Under the pieces are notes generated by a model. The model was not told the origin of the DNA and ran no database searches. It was given only the letters and a program-made list of their open reading frames with translations. The translations under genes were made by a program, and so were the position numbers. DNA of 64,000 bases from CAVPUA01 sp963708805 (GTDB lineage Bacteria > Actinomycetota > Actinomycetes > Mycobacteriales > Jatrophihabitantaceae), in the NCBI GenBank assembly GCA_963708805.1, contig CAVPUA010000003.1:2968182-3032181 (forward strand). Reading direction: 5' to 3'. The first letter of the stretch is position 1, and each line of letters opens with the position of its first letter. Positions 18,422 through 29,681 of this stretch are shown in pieces.

Positions 18422-19654
18422 TCAGTGCAGCAGACCGCGCTGAGCCTTGGCCTCGAGGACGGTCAGCGCCGCCGTGTCGACGAGTGCCTTGAATGGCGGA
18501 TCGGTGCCGGCTCGAGCCAGTACCGCGGCCGTCATCGGGGCCAGATCCCGCTCGTCCACGGTCAGGACGATGTCGCCTCCCGCGCCGACGAAGTCGACGG
18601 CGCGCTGGGCCGGTGTGTACGCCGCAACCTGACGGGCGGCGCCGAGATCATCGCTGATGACGACCCCCCGGAAGCCGAGATCGCCCCTCAGCATTCCGCC
18701 AATGATCGTCGGCGAGAACGCGGCGGGCTGCGTCGGATCGATCTTGGAGTAGATCGCGAGCGACATCATGATGAACGGGACTCCGGCCGACACCAGCGTC
18801 GCGAACGGGGCCAGCGACGCGTCGCCGCGGACCGTCACCGCGTCGGTGACGCCGGCCGAGCTGTCGGTGTTGGCCTTCACCCGCCCCAGCCCGGGGAAGT
18901 GCTTCGCGGTCGCGTCGACACCGGCCGCCTGCAAGCCCTGCGCGAAGGCCGCGGCGTGGCTGCTCGCCGAGGCAGCGCCGAAGCCGTACTCGCGGTCGAG
19001 CTCACCGATCGGCGGATTCTGAGCGGCCTGCGCGGCGTTGTCGATGGTGTCGGCGACCGGCGCCAGATCGAGATCGACGCCCGCTTGTGCGAGCTGGCCG
19101 CCCCACGTCTGGGCGGCGGCCTGCAGGGTCGCCGGTGGCAGCCGGCTCTGGTCCAGCGCGCTCGGGATCGCGCTGAACCCGGTGCCGCGCAGCCGCTGCA
19201 CCTCGCCGCCCTCCTGATCGGTGGCGACGAACGGGCCGACTCCCCACGGCGGCTCAGGCAGGCTCGACGTGAGAGCGGCGGTCTGGGCGACGCTCAGCCG
19301 GCTGTTGCCCATCAGGAAGACGGAGCCCGCCGCGCCGGATGCGACGTCGTCGGCCACCGGGCGAGCGATGGCGGACGCGTCGGTGCCGATCATGAACAGC
19401 TGCCCGACGCGCTGCGCTTCGCTGAGCGAGTCGAACACCCGGTGCGCGGGGTCGGGCGGCGGCGGCGGCGTTGGCGACGGCGGCGTGCTGGTCGTCAGGG
19501 ACGGCGGTGGCACGGAAGTCGGCACGGAGGTCGGCACGGAGGTCGGCACGAGATCGTTCGTCGACGGGCGGCGAGACGACGACGCGGACGAGCACCCGGC
19601 CAGGCAACACAGCGCCATGACCACGCACACGAGCCTCGACGAGCGACCGGTCAC
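18422..19654 (-). CDS. GH3 beta-N-acetylhexosaminidase-like lipoprotein
   Basis: A 410-residue glycoside hydrolase family 3 protein. The GTG at 19654 is preceded by a strong GAGGAGGG site and opens a lipoprotein signal with lipobox CLAGC. A Pro/Thr/Ser linker with repeated TSVP tetrapeptides follows. The catalytic domain has the NagZ-type KHFPGLG motif near residue 250 and the nucleophile Asp in VISDDLGA near 333. It probably removes GlcNAc from muropeptides or glycans outside the membrane. An ATG-initiated form reaching 19798 lacks a signal and is rejected. Confidence 0.85.
   Translation of the reverse strand: MTGRSSRLVCVVMALCCLAGCSSASSSRRPSTNDLVPTSVPTSVPTSVPPPSLTTSTPPSPTPPPPPDPAHRVFDSLSEAQRVGQLFMIGTDASAIARPVADDVASGAAGSVFLMGNSRLSVAQTAALTSSLPEPPWGVGPFVATDQEGGEVQRLRGTGFSAIPSALDQSRLPPATLQAAAQTWGGQLAQAGVDLDLAPVADTIDNAAQAAQNPPIGELDREYGFGAASASSHAAAFAQGLQAAGVDATAKHFPGLGRVKANTDSSAGVTDAVTVRGDASLAPFATLVSAGVPFIMMSLAIYSKIDPTQPAAFSPTIIGGMLRGDLGFRGVVISDDLGAARQVAAYTPAQRAVDFVGAGGDIVLTVDERDLAPMTAAVLARAGTDPPFKALVDTAALTVLEAKAQRGLLH
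19509..19544. repeat. 12-bp in-frame tandem repeat in GH3 linker
   Basis: Three copies of ggcacgga-a/g-gtc encode repeated TSVP units (minus strand) in the linker between lipobox and catalytic domain. It is likely length-variable without loss of frame. Confidence 0.8.
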
Positions 19655-19748
19655 CAAACCCTCCTCGGCGCACAGCCTGGCGACACGACGCAGGCACGCG
19701 GCCGCCGGCGCGCACGAGCTTGGCACACGCGCTGCCAGCGGCTCGAGC

Positions 19749-19890
19749 TGGAACGCCGTCGCAACCGCGCTGCGCCAGCAGGACTTCCCCGTCTTCACAC
19801 CGACGCACCTGGTGCGGGGGTCGACGGATGCGGCCTATTTCGCCTCCTTCGTCGCCCAGCGCACGACGGGGCCGGTCGCGCTCGTCGGCG
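19749..19890 (+). pseudogene. Fragment of an alpha/beta hydrolase
   Basis: A frame of about 45 residues beginning at SWNAVATALRQQDF and continuing TPTHLVRGSTDAAYFASF to GPVALVGD resembles the region of alpha/beta hydrolases just before the nucleophile elbow (GHSxGG). The elbow itself and everything after it are missing and there is no start codon at the expected place. It sits between the GH3 and SDR genes. I infer a deletion remnant; a chance resemblance is possible. Confidence 0.45.
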
Positions 19891-19934
19891 ATCCTGACCG
19901 CCACCGAGGCCAGCGCCGGCTAGGCCACCGCAAG

Positions 19935-20642
19935 CTAGGCGAGCGCGGGGTAGAGCGCCGCGACGCCACCGGCGAGGCCGGCCCGCACCTGGGCGCTCAG
20001 CTCGTCGGCCAGGATCTCGGGCGAGCCGGCGGAGAGTTGGTCGAGAGCGAGCGCGGCGATCACCGCGGGGTCGAGCTTGGGCGCGTCGACGCCGGCGGTC
20101 AGGTCGGTGTCCATGTAGCCGACGTGCAGCCCGCTGACCTGGATGCCGCGCGGAGCCAGCTCGGCGCGCAACGCGTTGGTCATCGACCACTCGGCCGACT
20201 TGGCGGCACTGTAGGCGCCGATGTGCGGGAACGTGACCCACGACAGGACGCTCAGCACGTTCAGGATCGCTCCCCCGCCGTTGCTCTCGATGACCGGCAC
20301 GAAGGCCCGGGTGACGTCGAGGGTGCCGAAGACGTGAGTGTCGAACTCACGTCGCACATCGGCGATGTCGCCGGTGAGCAGCGAGGCGCCGGTGGCGATG
20401 CCGGCGTTGTTGATCAACACGGTGACGTCGGGGGCGTTCGCGACCGCGGCCGCGATCGAGGCGGCATCGGTGATGTCGAGCTGGATCGGGGTGACCCCGG
20501 TCAGGTCGATGCTCTCGGGACGGCGGGCCGACGCGTACACCGTGGCCCCGCGTTCGACGAGCTGGTGCGCGAGGTGCCGGCCGAAGCCGCGATTGGCTCC
20601 GGTGACGAGGACCGTGCTGTGGCTGAGATCGATGGTCTTCAT
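19935..20642 (-). CDS. Short-chain dehydrogenase/reductase
   Basis: A 235-residue classical SDR. The nucleotide-binding motif is TGANRGFG near residue 14, the structural NNAG is near 79, the active-site serine lies in NVLSVLSW and the catalytic YSAAK near 144. It is an NAD(P)-dependent oxidoreductase of unknown substrate. It is divergent from an HxlR-type regulator gene 72 bases away, a common arrangement in which the regulator controls the reductase. Confidence 0.9.
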   Translation of the reverse strand: MKTIDLSHSTVLVTGANRGFGRHLAHQLVERGATVYASARRPESIDLTGVTPIQLDITDAASIAAAVANAPDVTVLINNAGIATGASLLTGDIADVRREFDTHVFGTLDVTRAFVPVIESNGGGAILNVLSVLSWVTFPHIGAYSAAKSAEWSMTNALRAELAPRGIQVSGLHVGYMDTDLTAGVDAPKLDPAVIAALALDQLSAGSPEILADELSAQVRAGLAGGVAALYPALA

Positions 20643-20653
20643 GCTGTCTCCTA

Positions 20654-20697
20654 AGTTGGTTTTTCCAAGTTAGCATGCTGAGACGGTTTGACCAACT
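20654..20697. promoter_or_regulatory. Putative HxlR operator region between SDR and regulator
   Basis: The 72-base divergent spacer contains a 7-bp inverted repeat, agttggt at 20654-20660 and accaact at 20691-20697, plus a local ttgg-ttttt-ccaa hairpin and two aagtt copies. The AT-rich stretch contrasts with its surroundings. This is a plausible binding site for the adjacent HxlR-type regulator. Confidence 0.4.
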
Positions 20698-20714
20698 CAG
20701 GGTAGGATGAGTTC

Positions 20715-21173
20715 ATGGACAGAGCGATACGAGGTGGCGAGAGTTGCGCGATCGCCCGGACGGTCGACGTACTGCGTGACCCTTGGGCCTTCTTGATCAT
20801 CCGCGAAGCACTGTCGGGCATCACCCGCTTCGCCGACTTCCGCGAGAACCTCGGCATCGCCACCGACGTGCTGACCGAGCGGCTGAACCGCCTCGTCGAG
20901 GCCGGCGTCCTGCACCCCGAGGACTACAAGGAGCCGGGCCATCGCACCCGAACCAGCTATCACCTGACCGAGGCCGGTGCCGAGCTCAAGATCGTGATCG
21001 GCGCGCTCCAGCAGTGGGGCGACGCGCATCTGCCGGTCGACTGCGGACCGACGATCGAACGTCGTGACGACCGCACCGGCGAGCCGATCACGATCGGTTT
21101 CGTGAACCGTAACGGTCGGCGCGTCGATCCGGCCCACGCCGAGTTCGCGCGGACGGCCGCCTACCCGGCCTGA
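20715..21173 (+). CDS. HxlR family transcription regulator
   Basis: A 152-residue winged-helix regulator. The HxlR pattern is clear: a cysteine near the start (GGESCAIARTVDVLRDPWAFLI), then FADFRENLGIATDVLTERLNRL (recognition helix) and the wing RTRTSYHLTEAG. N-terminal cysteines in this family can sense redox or electrophiles. Its gene is divergent from the SDR and probably regulates it. Confidence 0.9.
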   Translation: MDRAIRGGESCAIARTVDVLRDPWAFLIIREALSGITRFADFRENLGIATDVLTERLNRLVEAGVLHPEDYKEPGHRTRTSYHLTEAGAELKIVIGALQQWGDAHLPVDCGPTIERRDDRTGEPITIGFVNRNGRRVDPAHAEFARTAAYPA

Positions 21174-21174
21174 C

Positions 21175-23349
<2,175 letters not shown>

Positions 23350-23493
23350 GCGGTGCGTCCTCCGAGCCTGGGGCAGCAATTTATCTTGATATCAAGATAC
23401 CTTGTCTCGAACCGGTGCTGATAGCCCCTCCGACGCTAGCGCCTGACCCCGAGCCTGGCTCGTGAGCCCAGGCACCTTTACGCATGTTTTATG

Positions 23494-23982
23494 TCAGGCG
23501 CCCGGTGCCCCCAAAGTCAGCCGGAACGCGCGCGCCCCCGCCGCCCAGGCCAGCCGCAGGTCGCCCGGATCGGGGTTGCCCGAGGGATCGAAGCCGATCT
23601 GGTTGAACTTCGCGAAGTTGTGGTTGTCGCGGGCCATCAGCGCGTACGCATCGACGACGCCGGCTTCGTCGCTGAGGACCTCGACGTCGGCCGAGCGCCG
23701 GCGCCCCTTGAAGCGAACCTCCACCGGCTCGCCCGTACGCAGGTTGCGACCCCAGCCGAACGGCGTGCCGATCAGCAGGCTCCCGTCATGTCGGGTGTAG
23801 GCGACCGGGACGCTGTAGTGGCGGCCCGACTTGCGCCCCACGACATAGACCGTCACGAGCCGCCGGCCGATCGCCCGGCCCAGCAACGGTGTGCACAGCA
23901 GACCGCGCACGAGACGATTCACCATCGCCTGCCCCGTCATGGTCGTGGCCCGCTCGCCGCCGGTCACCTTCTCGTCCGCCAT
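23494..23982 (-). CDS. Nitroreductase/deazaflavin (F420)-dependent oxidoreductase family protein
   Basis: A 162-residue protein with the split-barrel pattern of the Ddn/F420H2-dependent family: VGRKSGRHYSVPVAYTRHDG, then LIGTPFGWGRNLRTG and the strand pair VEVRFKGRRRSADVEVL. Members reduce quinones or nitro compounds with F420H2, or bind other cofactors. It is divergent from an ECF41-type sigma factor, with a symmetrical promoter-like region between them, so it is probably a target of that sigma factor. Confidence 0.75.
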   Translation of the reverse strand: MADEKVTGGERATTMTGQAMVNRLVRGLLCTPLLGRAIGRRLVTVYVVGRKSGRHYSVPVAYTRHDGSLLIGTPFGWGRNLRTGEPVEVRFKGRRRSADVEVLSDEAGVVDAYALMARDNHNFAKFNQIGFDPSGNPDPGDLRLAWAAGARAFRLTLGAPGA

Positions 23983-23997
23983 CGCGTGCTCCTTCCG

Positions 23998-24061
23998 CTG
24001 TTACCTCAGGTCGCTTGGGTTCGTCTCTGATATGACGAACGAGGACGGACGGAGGTAACAG
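23998..24061. promoter_or_regulatory. Symmetrical divergent ECF41-like promoter pair
   Basis: Two perfect 10-bp inverted arms (ctgttacctc at 23998-24007; gaggtaacag at 24052-24061) flank the spacer between the oxidoreductase and sigma genes. On the plus strand TGTTACC (23999-24005) is followed after exactly 16 bases by CGTC (24022-24025). On the minus strand TGTTACC (24060-24054) is again followed after 16 bases by CGTC (24037-24034). ECF41 promoters are described as TGTCACA and CGTC boxes, so both directions fit an ECF41-driven promoter. Confidence 0.7.
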
Positions 24062-24930
24062 TGCAGGACGTCACCGCTGCTTTCCAGGCGCGCCGCGACC
24101 ACCTGCGCGCAGTGGCCTATCGAATGCTCGGCTCACTCACCGAGGCCGAGGACGCGGTCCAGGAGACGTGGGTGCGCCTCGCCCGATCCGATCACGACGC
24201 CGTCGCCAATCTCGACGGATGGTTGACCACTGTGGTGGCGCGGGTGTGCCTGGACATGCTGCGGACCCGGACGCGACGCCGGGAGGATCCACTCGACGTC
24301 CACCTTCCCGACCCGGTCATCACCGCCGATGACGCCGGCCCCGAGGAGCAAGCCGTGCTGGCCGACGCGATCGGGCTCGCGCTGCTCGTCGTGCTCGACA
24401 CGCTGTCGCCCACCGAACGGCTCGCGTTCGTACTGCACGACGTCTTCGCGGTGCCCTTCGACCGGGTCGGATCGATCCTTGATCGTTCGCCCGCCGCCGC
24501 CAAACAGCTGGCCAGCCGGGCCCGGAGGCGCGTGCGGGGCGCGAGTCCGGACGCAGTGGCCGATCCGCGGCGCAGCCGGGCGGTCGTCGAGGCCTTTCTG
24601 ACCGCCGCGCGCGACGGTGACTTCGCGGGGCTGCTTGCCGTGCTCGACCCGGACGTCGTGTTGCGCGCGGACGGCGGAGACGGGTCGATGGGACCGTCGC
24701 AGGTCCTGCGCGGCGCGAGCGCGGTGATCGAACAGACGCGTCTCTACGCCGGGCTGGCCCGTCACGCCCGGCGGGTACTCGTCAACGGAGCGCCGGGCTT
24801 CCTGGTCGTCGTCGAGGGCCGGCCGATGGCAGTGCTCGGGCTGACCGTTCAGGACGACCGGATCACCGAGCTCGACATCCTGGCCGATCCCGAACGGCTG
24901 GCCCGCCTCGTCTCACTCGACGCCGAGTAG
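24061..24930 (+). CDS. ECF41-type RNA polymerase sigma factor (SigJ-like)
   Basis: A 289-residue sigma factor. Sigma region 2 is at about residues 10-75 (AYRMLGSLTEAEDAVQETW; then GWLTTVVARVCLDMLRTR), region 4 at about 115-160 (LSPTERLAFVLHDVFAVPF), then a SnoaL-like C-terminal domain from about 175 with DGGDG and a late DPERL, matching the DGGGK and NPDKL signatures of ECF41. In this group the C-terminal domain controls activity in place of an anti-sigma factor. The GTG at 24061 overlaps the inverted repeat. Confidence 0.9.
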   Translation: MQDVTAAFQARRDHLRAVAYRMLGSLTEAEDAVQETWVRLARSDHDAVANLDGWLTTVVARVCLDMLRTRTRRREDPLDVHLPDPVITADDAGPEEQAVLADAIGLALLVVLDTLSPTERLAFVLHDVFAVPFDRVGSILDRSPAAAKQLASRARRRVRGASPDAVADPRRSRAVVEAFLTAARDGDFAGLLAVLDPDVVLRADGGDGSMGPSQVLRGASAVIEQTRLYAGLARHARRVLVNGAPGFLVVVEGRPMAVLGLTVQDDRITELDILADPERLARLVSLDAE

Positions 24931-24937
24931 AAGTGCA

Positions 24938-26017
24938 CTACTTCGCGCGCGGCGGCGTTGTCCGGACGCGGTTCCACCACAGCGACAGCCCGATGGCGAG
25001 CGCGACCAGCAGCCCGCCGATGCCGGCGAACCGGTTGGCGATGTCGACGTGCTTGTGGGCGACCGTGATCGTGCTGGGCAGGTCCTTCAGCGCGTTGTCC
25101 AACTGGCCGGCGTCGACCGCGCGGTAGTAGCGGCCGCCGGTGGTCGTGGCCACCTGTCTGCAGCGCGGCCTCGTCGATGATCAACGGGTTGACGCCGCCG
25201 TCGCGGCCGCCGCCGTAGCCGAAGCAGCCGCCCCCGCCGCCGCCGAAGCTCCCGCCGCCGGCGACCTGCGAGCTGTCGCAGACCATCGCCGTCGGCGTCG
25301 TGGTGCCGAAGCCGATCGTGTACACCCGAATGTGGCGGTCGGCCGCCTGCTGCGCCGCCGTCGCCGGGTCGACGCCCTGGGTGTTGGCCCCGTCGGTGAG
25401 CACGACGATGGTCGCCGCGGCGTAGCCCGACCCGGTGTTCGGCGGTCACCTTCGCCCCGGTCGGCGGCACCGACGGATCGACCGCGGCGATCGCGTCGAT
25501 CGAGGTGAGGATCGCCTCGCCGATCGCGGTGCCGCGCGAGGTGGTCAGGGTCTTCATCGCGTCGAGCAGCTTGCTCGATGTCGGTGGTCGGCGGCACGAT
25601 CTCGGCGGCCACCCCGGCGAACGCGACCAGCCCCATCCGCGTGCCGTGCGGCTGCGCCTTGATGAAGGTCGCCGCCGCCTTCTCGGCCGCGTTGATCCGG
25701 TTCGGCGCGACGTCGGTCGAACACATCGACCCCGACACGTCCAGCGCCAGCATGATCGTCGTCGAGTTCGACGACACCGCCACCGTCGCCTGCGGACGGG
25801 CGGCGCCGACGCCGAGCACGGCCAGGCCGAGCACGAGCAGGGCGGCCGGGATGCGGCGGCGCCAGAGCGTCCGCCCGGGCAGGGCGCTGCGCACGAGGAC
25901 GGCCGACGTCACCCGCACGGCCGCGCGGCGCCGCCGTCGCCGCGACCACCACGCGATGCCGAGGACGAGCGGAATCGCCGCCAGCGCCAGCAGCGCCCAC
26001 GGCCAGTCGAAGGACAT
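24938..26017 (-). CDS. VWA-domain membrane protein (BatA-like, second copy), frameshifted
   Basis: The ATG at 26017 overlaps the upstream VWA gene stop (TGATG). The product has two N-terminal helices (WPWALLALAAIPLVLGIAWW and IPAALLVLGLAVLGVG), a von Willebrand A domain with the metal site DVSGSM, the TGRGTAIGEAI-like segment (here TSRGTAIGEAI) and VLTDGAN, and a C-terminal helix before WWNRVRTTPPRAK. Extra bases at about 25580, 25435 and 25155 break the frame; repair gives about 359 residues. A Gly-rich loop with two cysteines (GGGSFGGGGGGCFGYGGG) is inserted in the VWA domain. Probable partner of the MoxR ATPase. Confidence 0.75.
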
Positions 26018-26987
26018 CAGACGATCCGTCCGGTGCGCAGGACGGTGAGGATCGCGCCGAGGGCGAGCAGCACGATCGCGAACGCGGTGAACGCGCCGGC
26101 CAGCGGCAGCGCTTCGTTGTGGGTCGTCAGCCGCAGGTTGATCGTCGTGGCGATGCCGTCGAGTTCGGCCGCGTCCGACGCCGGGTGGTACGAGCCGCCG
26201 GTCGTCTTGGCGATGGTCGGTCAGGGTGTCCTCGTCCAGCGCGGTCTGCGATCCGGTAGCCGTCGACCTCGACCGTCGTGCCGGCGGTGGTGCCGACCCC
26301 GACCGTCTCGATGTGCACGCCGGCGTTCTGCGGCCGCGGTGGCCGCGGCCGTCGTCGCGTCGGCGTTGCCGTCGTCGCCGCCGTCGCCGAACAGCACGAT
26401 CGTCGCCGAGCCCCAGTAGCCGATGTCGGGGACGGTGCCGTCCTTGCCGATCGACGACCGTCTTGCCGGTGATCGCCGACAGCGAGGTGAGGATCGCGGC
26501 CGACAGCGACGTGCCGCCGGCGATCTGCAGCCGCTGGATCGCGGCCGCGGCCTGGGTGTGGTCGGCGCTGGGCTGGTCGGTGGTGAGCGCGCCGGTCTGG
26601 AACGCGACGACGCCGATGTCGACGCTGCTCGGCTGGGCGTCGACGAACGCGGTCGCCGCCTTCTTCGCCGCCTCGAGCCGGCTCGGCGCGACGTCGGTCG
26701 CCGCCATGCTGTTCGACACGTCCATCGCGATGATCACCGTGCCGGCCGCGCGCGTCACCGGGACCGACGCCGCCGGCCCGGCCACCGCGACCGCGAGGAC
26801 GGCGAGCCCGGCGATGCTGAGCCAGAGCCCGAGCGGGAACGCGGCGCGCGCGGCCGTCGGCCGACGACGCCGGCCGCGGCCAGGGCGGCCCGCCGCCGGC
26901 GCGACGCGACGACGACGGCGCCGGCGATCAGCGCCGCGACGACCAGCGCGCCGAGCACCAGCCACCCGGGCGAGTCGATGCGCTCAC
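26017..26987 (-). CDS. VWA-domain membrane protein (BatA-like, first copy), multiply frameshifted
   Basis: Segments in three frames line up as one protein: N-terminal helices (WLVLGALVVAALIAGAVVVA; FPLGLWLSIAGLAVLAVAV), a VWA domain with metal site MDVSNSM and GGTSLSAAILTSL, a second half with VLFGDGGDD and HIETVGVGTTAGT, and a C-terminal helix ending VLRTGRIV with TGA at 26017-26019. At least four breaks between about 26220 and 26900 are needed. The start is uncertain; a GTG at 26987 overlaps a TGA, which would be a typical junction with the DUF58 gene. Confidence 0.65.
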
Positions 26988-27871
26988 GTCCGCGCCGCCA
27001 GCGGGTGCTCGCGACGACCTCGACGAGCGCCTCGACCAGGTCGCGGTCGGTGTCGATGCGGTGCAGGGGCACGTTCGCCCGGCGCATCCTCTGGTCCAGC
27101 ACGGCGTCGCGCTCGTCGACGCCGGCGCGGTAGCGGGCGCGGAACAGCGGATCGCTGGAGTCGACGATCAGCTGCTCGCCGGTCTCGGCGTCCTCGACGA
27201 CGATCAGGCCGGCGTCGGGCAGCTCGTCGTCGGTCGCGTCCATCACCCGCAGCGCGACGACGTCGTGGCGGTGGACCAGCCGCAGCAGCTGCCGGTCCCA
27301 CTCGCCCGTGCCGATGAAGTCCGAGACCACGATGATCAGCGACCGGCGCCGGGCCATCGTGGCGGTGGCATCGAGCATCGCCGCGAAGTCGGTGGTGCGT
27401 CGCCGGCCGGTTGCGCCGCGCGCGGTCGAGCTCGTAGCCGATGCGCAGCGCGTGGCCGCGTCCGGTGCCGGGCGGCACGATCCGGGCGGTGCCGCCGTCG
27501 TGCAGGATCGCGCCGACCCGGTTGCCGCCGCGGCCGAACAACCGCGCCAGCACCAGGGCCAGCTCGGCCAGCACGTCGTGCTTGCCGCGTCCGGGCGCGC
27601 CGACCGTCATCGACGCCGACCGGTCGAGCACCAGCCAGACGGTCAGGTCGCGATCCTCGGTGAACTGCCGCACCTGCGGCTCGTTCAGCCGGGCGGTGGC
27701 GTTCCAGTCGATGTGGCGGGCGTCGTCGGTCTCGACGTATTCGCGCAGGCCGGCGAAGTCCATGCCCGAACCGCGGTAGGGCGTGCGGTAGCCGCCCTGG
27801 ATCCGCCCGTCGACGCGCCGCAGCACGCGCCACTCCAGGCGCAGCAGCAGGCGGTCGGGTGCGGTGGTCAT
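26984..27871 (-). CDS. DUF58 family protein, frameshifted
   Basis: The start ATG at 27871 lies three bases after the likely moxR stop. The DUF58 core YRGSGMDFAGLREYVETDD, then IDWNATARLNEPQVRQF and a VWA-like LDRSASM follow. A surplus g at about 27397 separates this from the C-terminal part (MARRRSLIIVVSDFIGTGEW, RRANVPLHRIDTDRDLVEAL). After repair about 295 residues. DUF58 proteins accompany MoxR ATPases and VWA proteins, thought to act together in envelope or stress functions; order here equals that of the moxR1-Rv1480-Rv1481 group of mycobacteria. Confidence 0.8.
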   Translation of the reverse strand: MTTAPDRLLLRLEWRVLRRVDGRIQGGYRTPYRGSGMDFAGLREYVETDDARHIDWNATARLNEPQVRQFTEDRDLTVWLVLDRSASMTVGAPGRGKHDVLAELALVLARLFGRGGNRVGAILHDGGTARIVPPGTGRGHALRIGYELDRARRNRPATHHRLRGDARCHRHDGPAPVADHRGLGLHRHGRVGPAAAAAGPPPRRRRAAGDGRDRRRAARRRPDRRRGRRDRRAADRRLQRSAVPRPLPRRRRRARRRAGPEDAPGERAPAPHRHRPRPGRGARRGRREHPLAART

Positions 27872-27874
27872 GGG

Positions 27875-28852
27875 TCAGCGGCGCCTGCAGCACGACCTCG
27901 GGCACCCGGACGGCCTTCAGCACGCCGGTGATGACCGTGTCGGGGTCGATGTCGTCGGCCAGCGCCTCGTAGGACAGCACGAGGCGGTGACGCAGCACCT
28001 CCAGGGCCAGTTCGCGACGTCCTGGGGCAGCACGTAGTCGCGACCGCGCAGGAAGGCGAGCGCCCGTCCGCCCAGCAGCAGCGCGATCGACGCGCGCGGG
28101 CTGGCGCCGTAGGTGACGTAGCGGTCGAGGTCGCCGAGCCCGACCGTCCCGGGCGCGCGGGTGGCCGCGACCAGCCGCACGGCGTAGTCGACCACCGCCG
28201 GGTCGGCGTACACCTGCGCCACCTGGGCCTGCATGCGCACGAGATCCTCGGGCTGCAGGATCGACTGCGGGCCCGGACCCGGGTGCAGGGCCCGCTCGAC
28301 GATGGCGTGCTCCTCGGGCATCGTCGGGTAGTGCACGACCACCTTGAGCATGAAGCGGTCGACCTGGGCCTCGGGCAGCGGGTAGGTGCCCTCGGACTCG
28401 ATCGGGTTCTGCGTCGCCATGACCAGGAACGGGTTCGGCACCGCGAACGTCTCGCGCCCGATCGTCACCTGGCGTTCCTGCATGACCTCGAGCAGCGCGC
28501 TCTGCACCTTGGCCGGCGCGCGGTTGATCTCATCGGCCAGCAGCAGGTTGGTGAAGACCGGACCGCGCGACGTCTCGAACTCGCCGCTGTGCTGGCGGTA
28601 GACCCGGGTGCCGGTGAGGTCGGCCGGCACCAGGTCGGGCGTGAACTGGATGCGCTGGAACTGACCACCGATCGCGGCCGCCAGCGACTTCACGGCCAGC
28701 GTCTTGGCCAGGCCCGGGACGCCCTCGACCAGCAGATGACCGCCCGACAGCAGCCCGATCGCCATCCGTTCGAGCAGCACGTCCTGCCCGACGATCGTGC
28801 GTTTGACCTCGAACAGCACCTGCTCGAGCGGGTTCGTCGCGTTACTCGTCAT
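27875..28852 (-). CDS. moxR: MoxR family AAA+ ATPase, frameshifted near the 3' end
   Basis: First gene of a moxR-DUF58-VWA-VWA operon. Walker A is GVPGLAKTLAVK near residue 45, Walker B LLLADEINRAPAKVQSALLE, sensor 1 VMATQNPIESEGTYPLPEAQ and the lid region ASPRASIALLLGGRALAFL, all standard MoxR. Near 28014 the frame changes; the shifted frame restores LEVLRHRLVLSYEALADDI. A further shift near 27885 would give the TGA at 27875-27877 just before the DUF58 ATG. MoxR is a chaperone-like ATPase thought to insert cofactors or mature VWA partners. Confidence 0.88.
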
Positions 28853-28895
28853 CGGGGCTCCTCGTGCGTCTCTACGTTCGTCGGCTCGGCGGCGT

Positions 28896-29681
28896 TCATA
28901 TCTGCGGTCCGTTCCCCTGTCCGGTGCCGCCGCCGCCGACGGCCGCGCCGATCGGCACGGCGAAGGCGATGCCGGCGAAGGCGTCGTCCTCGCCCGGGTC
29001 GGCGATCGAGACGACGATGCCGATCACGTTGCCCTTGGCGTCGAGCAGCGGGCCGCCGGAGCTGCCCGGGTTCACCGACGCGTCGAACTGGATCAGCCCG
29101 CTGAACTGCCCGTTCTCGGTCGTGGCCGTGCGGTTCAGACCCGACACGACACCGGACGAGACGCTGTAGGTGAGCCCGAGCGGGTTGCCGATGGCCACGA
29201 CGTCGCTGCCCACCGCGGCGTCGCCGCCGATGGTGGCCGGGACGATCGGCTGCGGCAGGGTCGCCGGCGTGAGCACGGCGATGTCGGTGGTCGGATCGGC
29301 CGAGGCCACCGTCGCCGCCGACTTGGTGCCGTCGGCGAAGATGATCGTGATCGCGCTGCCGTCGGCGATGACGTGGTTGGCGGTCAGGACGGCGCCGGTC
29401 GACGTGGCGATCACGCCCGTGCCCAGCGCCCCGGCGGCCGTCTGGATCACGGCGACCGACGGGCCGACGGGCTGGTAGATGTCGCTGACGGTGGGCGTCT
29501 TGGTGGCGCTCGGGCTGGCCGACGCCGTCGGTCCGCTCGCGGCCTTGGCGGGCGAACCGCCGCGAGTGGCGAGGAGGGCGACGACGACGATCAGGACCAA
29601 GATCACGACGCCGCCGCCGATCATGAGCGTCCGGGGGCCGCGCAGCGGCGGTGCCGGTGGGATGTCCGCACCGGGAGCCAT
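28896..29681 (-). CDS. Membrane-anchored trypsin-like serine protease (S1C, HtrA-like without PDZ)
   Basis: A 261-residue protein: short Pro-rich cytoplasmic start, one transmembrane helix (LMIGGGVVILVLIVVVALLA), Ser/Thr linker, then a protease domain with catalytic His in LTANHVIA, Asp in DPTTDIAVL and Ser in NPGSSGGPL. There is no PDZ domain; the protein ends in a Gly-rich tail. The ATG at 29681 gives the natural N-terminus. It lies 43 bases upstream of moxR on the same strand and may be part of that operon, suggesting envelope quality control. Confidence 0.85.
   Translation of the reverse strand: MAPGADIPPAPPLRGPRTLMIGGGVVILVLIVVVALLATRGGSPAKAASGPTASASPSATKTPTVSDIYQPVGPSVAVIQTAAGALGTGVIATSTGAVLTANHVIADGSAITIIFADGTKSAATVASADPTTDIAVLTPATLPQPIVPATIGGDAAVGSDVVAIGNPLGLTYSVSSGVVSGLNRTATTENGQFSGLIQFDASVNPGSSGGPLLDAKGNVIGIVVSIADPGEDDAFAGIAFAVPIGAAVGGGGTGQGNGPQI

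Noticed and set aside
16933..18492. 519-residue plus-strand open frame
   Set aside because: Antisense to the AAA ATPase, with low-complexity composition and no RBS.
12217..19544. Short tandem repeats as a CRISPR array
   Set aside because: The repeats are 12-15 bp, directly adjacent without spacers, and lie in-frame within genes.
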